A stretch of DNA of 26,531 bases from H2-BAC3 sp045863035 (GTDB lineage: Bacteria; Bacteroidota; Ignavibacteria; Ignavibacteriales; Ignavibacteriaceae): contig BTUV01000036.1 in assembly GCA_045863035.1 (NCBI GenBank), forward strand, positions 1-26,531, read 5' to 3'. The notes below the pieces were generated by a model. It had not been told where the DNA came from. It did not search any database and saw only the letters and a list, made by a program, of their open reading frames with translations. Of this stretch, positions 5,617 through 12,944 are shown in pieces (the first letter of the stretch is position 1; each line of letters starts with the position of its first letter). The translations under genes were made by a program, and so were the position numbers.

Positions 5617-7995
5617 ATGAAATCTAAATTACTAATCGTGCTCGCTGCTCTGATGCTGGTAACAACCGCAGATGCACAGCGCGCAAAAATCCGGTTAGAA
5701 ACGGTTACCTATAAGATGTTAACAAATGTTGGAACCAACTCTATTGCTACCGGTATGTATGTTATCCCAAACGGACAATATGCTTATTTTGTAGCTGAAA
5801 ACATTGGCAACACCGAACCGATTCTTACCAAAACTTTCACTCTCGAATTAAAGCCCGCGGGATCAGCGGCAGTCATCAATCAGATGGCTGACACAATCCA
5901 GGGTGGCGGATGGTTCAACTTCAAGTCCGATGTAAAAGGTGAATACAAAGTTAAACTTGTTATCACCACAGCATCAGGCACAGATGATACCACAATTTCT
6001 GTTTACTCAGGCAGCTACGTTGGTGTTGGCGGCTTTGAGGGAACAACCGCGGCTTACCCGCAGTGTATGGGCTGCCACGGCTCAATGCCGGCTTTCCAGA
6101 CCATCTTTAGCGAGTGGAATTCATCCTTACACGCTCAGGGTCTGAAGCTCCTTCTTTCCTACGATAACGGCGCTACTCATCACTTCCGCGCTAACTGTAT
6201 TAAATGTCACGCTACCGGACCAGACCTTTTCATCGAATCAGCTAATAACGGATTCAATGATCTGGCTACTCAGCTTGGCTGGGTATTTACTCCGGTTCCA
6301 AGCCCGGCTAAATGGGACAGCTTAAAGACCGGTTTCCCTGGTCTTATTAACCATGCAACTATCGGCTGCGAAAACTGTCACGGTGCTGGCAGTGAACATG
6401 CTCAGGCGGGTGACAAAAAGAAAATCCAGATTACCCTTAATGAAGGTGTCTGTTTACAGTGCCATGACCGTCACAACGGCGGCGCAGAGTATAATGCATC
6501 CATGCACTCAGTAGCCGTATGGAGCAGTTCATTTGCACAAGGTACAACCAGCCAGACAAACGATCTGCAGAATTGTATCCGCTGCCACGATGCAAAAGGA
6601 TTCATCAACTATACCATTGGTCAAACCACTAACACCACTGGTATGCTTGCAACAGATCACAATGTAATCACCTGCCAGACCTGCCACGATCCTCACAAGG
6701 CCGAACTCCGCACCTCACCGGTTGCAGGCGACACTCTCGGCAACGGATTCAAATACAGCGTAACCGGAAGTGATTTCGGCGGCGAAGGAAAACTTTGCAT
6801 GAGCTGTCATAAAGCAAGAAGAGATAATGTTTCCTATGTTGCTACGAACGTAACCTCAGCTCACTGGGGACCACATCACAATGCACAAACTGACATCCTC
6901 TTAGGTCAGAATGCCGCAGAGTTTGATGGTCCTTATGCACAGTCAAACCACAAATATGCAGTTGCTAACTCCTGCGTTGACTGTCACATGGTTCCAGGCA
7001 TAGGTTCATATCCAACTCCTACTCCTAACAGCAACACTGTTGGTGACCATACCTTCAGACTTCGCAATCCAGCTAACAACTTCCAATATACTGTTGGCTG
7101 CCAGAGCTGCCATGGTCCCAAAACCAGCTTTGACGATTTTGTTGCTGCAATGGATTATGATAATGACGGCACTATTGAAGGTGTTCAGCATGAAGTTGAA
7201 GGTCTTATTCATTGGTTAATTTACTGGCTGCCACCTGCACAGGTTGACTCAGTTAGCTGGCAGTTAATCCGTGACACTCCAAACAACACGAACCTGAAAA
7301 AAGCATACTGGAATCTGCAGCTTATTGAAGGTGACGGCAGCCATGGAATGCACAATACCAAATATACCATCAGCGTACTCCTGAAATCAATCTATATGAT
7401 TGGCGGAGACGTTCCTGTTGAACTGCTTTCATTCACCGGCGCTCTTGATAATAACGTTGTTAATCTGAAATGGGAAACCGGCTCAGAAGTTAACAACAAG
7501 GGCTTCAATGTTGAAAGAAAAGTAAACGGCGAATGGCAATCCATCAGCTTTGTTAACGGTAAAGGAACAACCACCGAAACTACAAGTTATACTTATAGCG
7601 ATGATCTGCGCAACGCAAACATCAACGGTACCGTTGTTTATCGCCTGAAACAGGTTGATCTGGATGGTTCTTACACCTATACAAAAGAAATCGAATTTAA
7701 CCTTGGTCAGGTTCCGCAGGAATTTGCTCTCGAGCAGAACTTCCCGAACCCGTTCAACCCAAGCACCACCATCAAGTTTGCAGTTCCGGTTAACGGAAAT
7801 GTAAAACTGGCTGTGTATGATGCAATGGGTAACCTTGTAAAAGTTCTTGTTGACGAAGCAAAGACAGCAGGGAAATATGAAGTTACCTGGAACGGTGAAA
7901 ACAACAGCGGCTCCAAAGTAGCAAGCGGCGTTTACTTCTACAAAGTAAGTGCAGGCACCTACACGATGACTAAGAAAATGGTTATGATGAAGTAA
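5617..7995 (+). CDS. T9SS-exported nine-haem c-type cytochrome
   Basis: 792 residues. A Sec signal peptide spans about 1-20 (TADA-Q cleavage). Residues about 25-135 look like a beta-sandwich. The haem region has nine CXXCH motifs at 150, 194, 251, 279, 320, 353, 394, 453 and 495, with many extra His residues available as distal ligands. A 'DGSHGMHN' segment at about 573-580 recalls the late His ligand of multihaem enzymes such as NrfA and octahaem reductases. Residues about 600-697 form a fibronectin-like domain. The last 90 residues are a T9SS type A sorting domain (NPFNPSTTI at 711-719, GxYxVxWxG, ASGVYFYKV). The combination implies haem attachment in the periplasm followed by export to the outer surface, fitting extracellular electron transfer or surface redox chemistry. 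Substrate is unknown. AGAGG precedes the ATG by seven bases. A strong terminator follows. Confidence 0.93.
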   Translation: MKSKLLIVLAALMLVTTADAQRAKIRLETVTYKMLTNVGTNSIATGMYVIPNGQYAYFVAENIGNTEPILTKTFTLELKPAGSAAVINQMADTIQGGGWFNFKSDVKGEYKVKLVITTASGTDDTTISVYSGSYVGVGGFEGTTAAYPQCMGCHGSMPAFQTIFSEWNSSLHAQGLKLLLSYDNGATHHFRANCIKCHATGPDLFIESANNGFNDLATQLGWVFTPVPSPAKWDSLKTGFPGLINHATIGCENCHGAGSEHAQAGDKKKIQITLNEGVCLQCHDRHNGGAEYNASMHSVAVWSSSFAQGTTSQTNDLQNCIRCHDAKGFINYTIGQTTNTTGMLATDHNVITCQTCHDPHKAELRTSPVAGDTLGNGFKYSVTGSDFGGEGKLCMSCHKARRDNVSYVATNVTSAHWGPHHNAQTDILLGQNAAEFDGPYAQSNHKYAVANSCVDCHMVPGIGSYPTPTPNSNTVGDHTFRLRNPANNFQYTVGCQSCHGPKTSFDDFVAAMDYDNDGTIEGVQHEVEGLIHWLIYWLPPAQVDSVSWQLIRDTPNNTNLKKAYWNLQLIEGDGSHGMHNTKYTISVLLKSIYMIGGDVPVELLSFTGALDNNVVNLKWETGSEVNNKGFNVERKVNGEWQSISFVNGKGTTTETTSYTYSDDLRNANINGTVVYRLKQVDLDGSYTYTKEIEFNLGQVPQEFALEQNFPNPFNPSTTIKFAVPVNGNVKLAVYDAMGNLVKVLVDEAKTAGKYEVTWNGENNSGSKVASGVYFYKVSAGTYTMTKKMVMMK

Positions 7996-8030
7996 TACTT
8001 CACCACACACGAACATCTCTCTAGTAAAAA

Positions 8031-8056
8031 GGCACTCCGCAAGGGGTGCCTTTTTT
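8031..8056 (+). terminator. Intrinsic terminator of the cytochrome gene
   Basis: GGCACTCC (8031-8038) pairs with GGGGTGCC (8043-8050), with one G-U pair, around the loop GCAA, followed by six T. Confidence 0.9.
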
Positions 8057-8059
8057 AAT

Positions 8060-8130
8060 TATGAAGTATGAAGTATGAATTATGAATTTGCAATGTACAG
8101 TTTACAATGAACAACGTACAATTCATAAAG
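8060..8130 (+). repeat. Seven-base-period repeat array, first copy of the 113-bp tandem unit
   Basis: Four units of TATGAAG/TATGAAT occupy 8060-8087. They are followed by CAATGTA, CAGTTTA, CAATGAA, CAACGTA and CAATTCA in the same seven-base period (8091-8125). The segment from 8085 recurs at 8281. The copy is cut by the N-run. Confidence 0.75.
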
Positions 8131-8230
8131 NNNNNNNNNNNNNNNNNNNNNNNNNNNNNNNNNNNNNNNNNNNNNNNNNNNNNNNNNNNNNNNNNNNNNN
8201 NNNNNNNNNNNNNNNNNNNNNNNNNNNNNN
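8131..8230. other. Assembly gap (100 N)
   Basis: Exactly 100 N, the conventional placeholder for a gap of unknown length. Comparison with the intact copy shows that 17 bases are missing if there is no extra repeat unit (the 17 bases at 8327-8343 of the next copy). Each collapsed unit would add 113 bp. Confidence 0.95.
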
Positions 8231-8400
8231 GGCAGATGACAATCTGTCTGAGAATTTTGAAGTATGAGGTGTGAATTATGAATTTGCAATGTACAGTTTA
8301 CAATGAACAACGTACAATTCATAAAGCGTTCAACTTTGGTACAGGCAGATGACAATCTGTCTGAGAATTTTGAAGTATGAGGTGTGAATTATGAATTTTT
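8231..8400 (+). repeat. 113-bp tandem repeat, second copy and start of a third
   Basis: The segment starting at 8231 (GGCAGATGACAATCTG) recurs at 8344, giving a 113-bp period. Likewise 8281 repeats at 8394 for a few bases before the sequences diverge. Much of the unit keeps a seven-base internal rhythm. Confidence 0.85.
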
Positions 8401-8523
8401 ACTCTCCCGGTCGTTGAAGTCTTTTTCGTCCTTACTGTCCTTGCGCTGATTACTCCGTGCTAACATTCAGTTTTTCTGCTTATCTTACCCTGTTGTTAAT
8501 TGTAAATTGTACATTGATTTGAT
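8401..8523. other. Intergenic remainder before the Crp/Fnr gene
   Basis: No gene is seen. It contains a short GTCCTT direct repeat at about 8428-8442. At about 8499-8519 it holds AATTGTA-AATTGTA-CATTGAT, which is the seven-base repeat family in reverse orientation, ending four bases before the TTG start of the next gene. Confidence 0.5.
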
Positions 8524-9099
8524 TTGGCAAACACACTATTAGCGCATATTAAAAACCTGACGCAGCTTTCAGCGGATGATGAAAAACAGATTGAAGATGT
8601 TCTTGAGAAGAAGACCATCCGCAAGAGGCAGTTTCTATTGCATGAACATCAGATAGCCAAAGTTGCCTCGTTTGTGCTCTCCGGCTGCCTGCGCTCCTAC
8701 TCCATAGACCGGAATGGTTTTGAACACATCCTTCAGTTCGCGCCGGAGAACTGGTGGATTACGGATATGTTCAGCTTTATTTCAGGCAAGGAAAGTTATC
8801 TGAATGTGGATGCTTTGGTTGATACGGAAGTGCTGATACTAAGGCGTGAAGATCAGCAGACCTTGTGCGAAAAAATTCCGCAGCTTGAGCACTACTTTCG
8901 TGTAATAACAGAGAAAGCATTAGTGAGCACCCAGCAGCGATTGATGGATAACATGAGCACCACCGCACGGCAGAGATATGAGAAATTCTGCAACACCTAT
9001 CCGGGACTCATCAATACTCTTCCGCAAAAACTGATTGCATCGTATATCGGTATCACGCCTGAATTCCTGAGTAAGATCAGAGGGGAAGCGCTGAAGTAA
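8524..9099 (+). CDS. Crp/Fnr-family transcriptional regulator
   Basis: 191 residues, normal length for the short Bacteroidota Crp/Fnr group. Residues about 15-115 form the cyclic-nucleotide-binding-like beta-roll (FLLHEHQIAKVASFVLSGCLRSYSID and so on). A long dimer helix follows (about 120-150), then a C-terminal helix-turn-helix (about 165-186, LIASYIGITPEFLSKIR). No Fe-S cysteine cluster typical of FNR is present, so the effector is unknown. An in-frame stop at 8515-8517 leaves TTG at 8524 as the only reasonable start; no Shine-Dalgarno sequence is present. It may control the pirin/YceI pair downstream, but that is only positional inference. Its stop codon is followed one base later by a heptad repeat array. 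Confidence 0.85.
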   Translation: MANTLLAHIKNLTQLSADDEKQIEDVLEKKTIRKRQFLLHEHQIAKVASFVLSGCLRSYSIDRNGFEHILQFAPENWWITDMFSFISGKESYLNVDALVDTEVLILRREDQQTLCEKIPQLEHYFRVITEKALVSTQQRLMDNMSTTARQRYEKFCNTYPGLINTLPQKLIASYIGITPEFLSKIRGEALK

Positions 9100-9148
9100 A
9101 TGAACAATGAACAATGAACAATGTACAATGAACAATGAACAATGTACA
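9100..9148 (+). repeat. Seven tandem heptamers (ATGAACA/ATGTACA)
   Basis: Units in order: ATGAACA three times, ATGTACA, ATGAACA twice, ATGTACA. All are exactly seven bases, beginning right after the TAA stop of the Crp/Fnr gene. Confidence 0.95.
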
Positions 9149-9186
9149 ATTGATATGCGCATAGCTGCCCAAGGTTAAACGCCGAG

Positions 9187-9263
9187 TAAGCAAAGTATAA
9201 CGCAAAGTCCCGCAAAGTTTTAAATTCCGCTGTCCTTAGAGTCCTTAATGTCCTTAGAATGCC
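9187..9263 (+). repeat. Dispersed CGCAAAG and GTCCTTA repeats
   Basis: GCAAAG occurs three times between 9190 and 9218 (AGCAAAG, CGCAAAG, CGCAAAG). GTCCTTA occurs at 9232, 9241 and 9250. The same two families appear in inverted or direct form at 8428-8442 and 10751-10815. Confidence 0.6.
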
Positions 9264-9337
9264 TCCCCCAAAACCCTCTTAATCTAGTTTAAGACAATTT
9301 CTTAAGCTGGTTCATTTCACAGCCCCTGCCGAACCGG

Positions 9338-9345
9338 TAATTTTG
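9338..9345 (+). promoter_or_regulatory. Candidate TAnnTTTG promoter element for the pirin-YceI pair
   Basis: TAATTTTG matches the Bacteroidota -7 consensus and lies 33 bp before the pirin ATG, the same distance as the element before the excisionase gene. No convincing -33 motif. Confidence 0.4.
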
Positions 9346-9378
9346 TATCAGAAATTTTAATTAACTGGAACAACAAAT

Positions 9379-10104
9379 ATGAAAACCGTGTTACATACAG
9401 CAGAGAGCCGCGGCAAAGCAGACCACGGCTGGCTGAAAAGCAGACATACATTCAGCTTTGCAGAGTATTTTAACCCTGAGAGAGTAAAGTTTGGCGTGCT
9501 TCGTGTCCTGAATGATGACACCGTTGCGCCGGGTATGGGTTTCGGAACTCATCCGCATGACAATATGGAAATTATCTCAATCCCGCTTGAAGGCGATCTT
9601 GAGCATAAGGACAGCATGGGTAACACCACAGTCATTAAACACGGCGATATCCAGGTGATGAGCGCGGGAACCGGAGTGCGTCATAGCGAATACAATAAAA
9701 ATAAAGACCGCGAAGTAAAGTTTTTACAGATATGGATTTTTCCGCATACACGCAACGTTACCCCGCGCTATGATCAGATAACGCTTGACCCGGCTGAAAG
9801 AAAAAACAAACTTCAGCAGATACTTTCACCCGACAGCGATGACGCGGGAGTATGGATTCACCAGAACGCGTGGTTTCATCTCGCGGATTTTGAGAAGGGC
9901 AACGAAACCGAATACACCTTCAGGAGTGAAGGAAACGGATTGTATATATTCAATCTGAAAGGCACAATATCCGTGAACGGACAGCAGCTTAATGACCGGG
10001 ACGGATTTGGGCTTTGGGAAACAAACAGCGCGGTAATTAAAGCAGAATCAGACGCTTCATTCCTGCTGATGGAAGTGCCGATGATAAACGAAAATTCTAA
10101 ATAA
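9379..10104 (+). CDS. Pirin-family protein (YhhW-type bicupin)
   Basis: 241 residues, the full length of bacterial YhhW-like pirins. The N-terminal cupin carries the metal ligands expected from the family: His58 and His60 (THPHDNME), His102 and Glu104 (GVRHSEYN). Residues about 130-235 make the second, metal-free cupin. YhhW has quercetin 2,3-dioxygenase activity in vitro, but the physiological substrate of most bacterial pirins is unknown; roles in redox sensing have been proposed. No signal peptide, so cytoplasmic. The gene is followed after 34 bp by the YceI gene on the same strand, with no terminator between, so the two are likely one transcript. Confidence 0.93.
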   Translation: MKTVLHTAESRGKADHGWLKSRHTFSFAEYFNPERVKFGVLRVLNDDTVAPGMGFGTHPHDNMEIISIPLEGDLEHKDSMGNTTVIKHGDIQVMSAGTGVRHSEYNKNKDREVKFLQIWIFPHTRNVTPRYDQITLDPAERKNKLQQILSPDSDDAGVWIHQNAWFHLADFEKGNETEYTFRSEGNGLYIFNLKGTISVNGQQLNDRDGFGLWETNSAVIKAESDASFLLMEVPMINENSK

Positions 10105-10138
10105 TAAATCATATATATAAAAGAAAGGAAGACCAGAA

Positions 10139-10669
10139 ATGGCAAAATCAGTATGGGCAGTTGACCCGACACATTCAGAAATCGGCTTTAAAGTAAAGCA
10201 CATGATGTTTACCAACGTTTCAGGCAAATTTAATTCATTTGAAGCAGCCATCGAAAACGATGATGATAAATTTGAAACGTCAAAAATCAGCTTTAATGCA
10301 GATACCACAAGTATTGACACCGCAAACGCTGACCGGGACGCACACCTGAGAAGCGCTGACTTTTTTGAAGTTGAAAAATTCCCTAAGCTCAGCTTTGTTT
10401 CAACTGAAATTAAGAAGGTAGATGACAACCAGTATAAAGTAAGCGGTGACTTCACCATCCGTGACGTGACAAAAAACATCACTCTTGATGCAGAATACAG
10501 CGGCCTGATGAAAGACCCCTGGGGCAACACCAAAGCCGGATTTTCACTCAGCGGAAAAATCAGCAGAAAAGATTTTGGTCTTCTCTGGAACGCCGCGCTG
10601 GAAACAGGCGGAGTTCTCGTATCAGATGAGGTAAAGCTCCTCTCTGAAGTACAGTTAATAAAGAAGTAA
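10139..10669 (+). CDS. YceI-family lipid-binding-like protein
   Basis: 176 residues. The opening VDPTHSEIGFKVKHMMFTNV is the family signature, and the 'DRDAHLRSADFFEVEKFP' and 'FTIRDVTKNITLD' segments are also typical. YceI proteins form an extended lipocalin-like barrel that binds polyisoprenoid or amphiphilic ligands. Many are periplasmic, but this one lacks a signal peptide and should be cytoplasmic. AGGAAG before the ATG serves as ribosome binding site. It is the second gene of a probable operon with pirin, a pairing seen in other Bacteroidota. Confidence 0.93.
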   Translation: MAKSVWAVDPTHSEIGFKVKHMMFTNVSGKFNSFEAAIENDDDKFETSKISFNADTTSIDTANADRDAHLRSADFFEVEKFPKLSFVSTEIKKVDDNQYKVSGDFTIRDVTKNITLDAEYSGLMKDPWGNTKAGFSLSGKISRKDFGLLWNAALETGGVLVSDEVKLLSEVQLIKK

Positions 10670-10695
10670 ACTAAAGCTTCTCTTATATATACGGT

Positions 10696-10744
10696 AAAGC
10701 GGATGCCTGCCCCCCGCCACGGGAGCCGGCAGTCCGCTTTTTTT
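10696..10744 (+). terminator. Terminator of the pirin-YceI unit
   Basis: AAAGCGGA (10696-10703) pairs with TCCGCTTT (10733-10740). The stem extends through TGCC/GGCA with one bulged base, and a run of seven T ends at 10744. Confidence 0.85.
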
Positions 10745-10750
10745 ATCTCG

Positions 10751-10815
10751 CGCGAAGACGCTAAGCCGCAAAGAGTAAAAGAAGGACAGCAAGGACTTTA
10801 AGGACGATAAGGACT
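10751..10815 (+). repeat. Dispersed repeats (CGAAGACGC / CGCAAAG / AAGGAC)
   Basis: A GAAGACGCTAAGCCGCAAAG segment is followed by four GGAC-containing units (GAAGGACA, CAAGGACT, TAAGGACG, TAAGGACT). Both families resemble the repeats at 9187-9263. Nothing coding is seen between 10745 and 10963. Confidence 0.55.
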
Positions 10816-10963
10816 GCAGACAGACAGGGACAAAAATAGTCTGAGATCAGTCGAGGCAGATTACTATCCACATAGCCGGCAAAACAAGCTCTTTTAACAA
10901 AAAAATAATTCTCCGTTATTCATGTTTTCCGTAAGTTTTGGTTAAACATCCGGAGCAATTTCC

Positions 10964-12433
10964 ATGGCATCACGCCGCGATTTTCTGAAATACTCACTGC
11001 TCGGCTCGGCCGCGGCATTTCTCCCCACTGAGGTCTTTGCCCGTCTTCGCCCGTTAAGCGAAACCAACGGCAGGATAAGAATACGCGGCAAAGTTTCCTC
11101 CGGAGCGCTTCCGGTTAAGGGGGCGGTAGTATCTGATGGATTTCAGACAACCGTCACAGCGGCAGACGGCACGTATGAGCTGGTAACCTCGGCAGAAGCA
11201 CGGTTTGTTCACTGCTCAATACCTTCCGGATATATACTGCCGGTTAATGAAAAGGGGCTCGCGCGGCATTTCAGAAAGATAACCCCCCGCGGCAATGGTG
11301 AGTTTGCCGCTTCATTCGATCTTAAAAAAAATTCATTAGATGAAACAAATCATATCTTCTTTGCATTGGGTGATACACAGATGTGGGACAGGCAGGATAT
11401 GGAGCGGTTTCATAACGAATCCGTTCCCGATATTGCCGCATCGGTCAAAAAATACGCGGGAATGGGAATGTTCGGAGTTACTGTGGGTGATATTGTATTT
11501 GACAAACTCGATCTGTACCCGGATTATATAGAAGGTGTTGCAAAGACCGGACTGCCATTTTTACAGGTGATTGGCAACCACGATGTGGTGCCTGGTTCAA
11601 AGAGCGATGAAATGTCAGCCGCCGGATTTGAAGAGAAGTTTGGTCCGGCGTATTATTCCTTTAACCGGGGAGAGGTGCATTACGTGGTGCTGGATGATGT
11701 TTTCTGGTTCAGCGGATATATCGGGTATATACCTGATCATCAGCTCAGATGGCTTCAGAGAGATTTACAGTATGTGGAAAAAGGAAGCCGCGTGGTTGTG
11801 TTCACGCATATTCCGGTGTATTCAAAGCAGCATGAGCGTAATGATAAAAAAACGCCATCCAATTCAATTGTTGTCACTAACCGCGAAATGCTTTACCGCC
11901 TGCTTGAGCCGTATCAGTCAACCATCATCTGCGGTCATACTCACGAGAGCGAGTATATACAGGAGGGCGGATGCAGCATTGATATCATCGGGGCGGTTTG
12001 CGGTGCATGGTGGACCTCAGATATCTGCGGAGACGGCACACCGAACGGTTACGTGGTCTATGAAGTAAACGGCAGCCACTTAAACCGGCGCTATAAGGGC
12101 ACAAACCGGCCGGATGATTATCAGATGGAGGCGATGATATATACGCGCGAAGGAAGGAACATCCTGGCGGCAAACGTCTGGTCTGCTGATGCCGGATGGG
12201 AAATCAGTTTGTATAAAGGCGCCGACAAACTCGGTCCCATGACCCGCGAATTAACCAAAGACAGCCGGGCGGTTGACCTTTTTGACGGGGATGGTATGCC
12301 TGCCAAACACGCCTGGGTAGCAGCGTATATGACTGACCACTTTTTCACTAAAGATGTGACTGAAAAGGGCGTTTATACTATTGAAGCGAAAGAGCCATCA
12401 GGAAAGAAACACCTGTTGAAGTATGAATTATGA
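10964..12433 (+). CDS. Tat-exported calcineurin-like metallophosphoesterase
   Basis: 489 residues. The start carries a Tat signal (SRRDFLK then a hydrophobic stretch to about residue 26), implying export of a folded, metal-loaded enzyme. Residues about 36-120 are an N-terminal carboxypeptidase-regulatory-like beta domain. The catalytic domain (about 128-345) shows Asp137 (GDTQ), Asp176 (GDIVFD), Asn205-His206 (GNHD), His282 (THIP), His325 and His327 (GHTH). The remainder is a C-terminal beta domain, matching the three-part MetallophosN/Metallophos/MetallophosC architecture of Bacteroidota. In this architecture Gln replaces the usual His after the first Asp, as here. Substrate unknown; phosphate monoesters or diesters of the periplasm are likely. 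The last residues KYEL and the stop are encoded by a heptad repeat. Confidence 0.93.
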   Translation: MASRRDFLKYSLLGSAAAFLPTEVFARLRPLSETNGRIRIRGKVSSGALPVKGAVVSDGFQTTVTAADGTYELVTSAEARFVHCSIPSGYILPVNEKGLARHFRKITPRGNGEFAASFDLKKNSLDETNHIFFALGDTQMWDRQDMERFHNESVPDIAASVKKYAGMGMFGVTVGDIVFDKLDLYPDYIEGVAKTGLPFLQVIGNHDVVPGSKSDEMSAAGFEEKFGPAYYSFNRGEVHYVVLDDVFWFSGYIGYIPDHQLRWLQRDLQYVEKGSRVVVFTHIPVYSKQHERNDKKTPSNSIVVTNREMLYRLLEPYQSTIICGHTHESEYIQEGGCSIDIIGAVCGAWWTSDICGDGTPNGYVVYEVNGSHLNRRYKGTNRPDDYQMEAMIYTREGRNILAANVWSADAGWEISLYKGADKLGPMTRELTKDSRAVDLFDGDGMPAKHAWVAAYMTDHFFTKDVTEKGVYTIEAKEPSGKKHLLKYEL

Positions 12434-12449
12434 ATTATGAAGTATGAAA
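12422..12449 (+). repeat. Heptad repeat overlapping the phosphoesterase stop codon
   Basis: TATGAAT, TATGAAT, (T)TATGAAG and TATGAAA units run from 12422. The TGA stop and the codons for the last Tyr-Glu-Leu residues lie inside the repeat. Confidence 0.85.
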
Positions 12450-12944
12450 TGGGAGTTTGCAGCAAAATCAGCAGATTAACGCAAAAACAGAAGCGTTCGG
12501 GCTTCCCGCTGACCCACATTTTCGTCCGATAGATGCATATCGGTAACCGATGAGATTTTCATCACAAAATCACTGTTTTTGATGAAAAAACGAACGATGA
12601 GCGATTAATTTTCTTGTGAAAACGAAGAAATTCTTTATTTTGCCTATCCATTTTGCGGTAAAGTCTCTTATTGTAAGGTAAACCGCAGGAGCAGATGCAG
12701 TGATGAGAGCTTGTTTGTCTTCTCCAAAACATTAACACATTTTTCGTGGTTTAGAGGGTTCCCTTCCGGGACCAAGTTCATAGGCAGATTTTTTCTAATT
12801 CAGATACATTCAGTATCCGGAGAGGTGAGAGCAAAGAGCTTTTTTCTCCGGCGGGTTTGCTGAATTCTGAGTGGGCTTCACCTCTGCGGGAGCGTCAGGT
12901 TTTTAATAATTTTTTTAATTTTATATTCATCAAAGGGTAATAGC
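12450..12944 (+). promoter_or_regulatory. Structured leader upstream of the FnIII surface-protein gene
   Basis: No gene is seen. Several inverted repeats lie here: ATCGGT-A-ACCGAT (12539-12551); TTTTCATCA/TGATGAAAA (12556-12564 and 12580-12588); and, nearest the gene, nested AGAGGTGA/TCACCTCT (12821-12828 and 12878-12885) enclosing AGCAAA/TTTGCT (12830-12835 and 12856-12861). CCGGAG/CTCCGG (12817-12822 and 12846-12851) would compete with the nested pair. Mutually exclusive stems 60-130 bases before an ATG suggest RNA-based control. The sequence does not match the c-di-GMP, TPP, cobalamin or glycine riboswitch cores known to me. Confidence 0.4.

Noticed and set aside
7483..8016. Long minus-strand frame opposite the cytochrome gene's 3' end
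   Set aside because: It is the antisense shadow of the conserved fibronectin-like and T9SS domains; no independent evidence.
8080..8355. Reading frames passing through the N-run
   Set aside because: They consist of repeat DNA and unknown bases and cannot be supported as genes.
8060..9150. CRISPR array
   Set aside because: Repeats are directly tandem with seven-base or 113-bp period and lack unique spacers; no cas gene is in the window.
12780..12900. c-di-GMP (GEMM), TPP, glycine or cobalamin riboswitch
   Set aside because: None of the conserved core sequences of these classes is present; only generic nested stems are seen.
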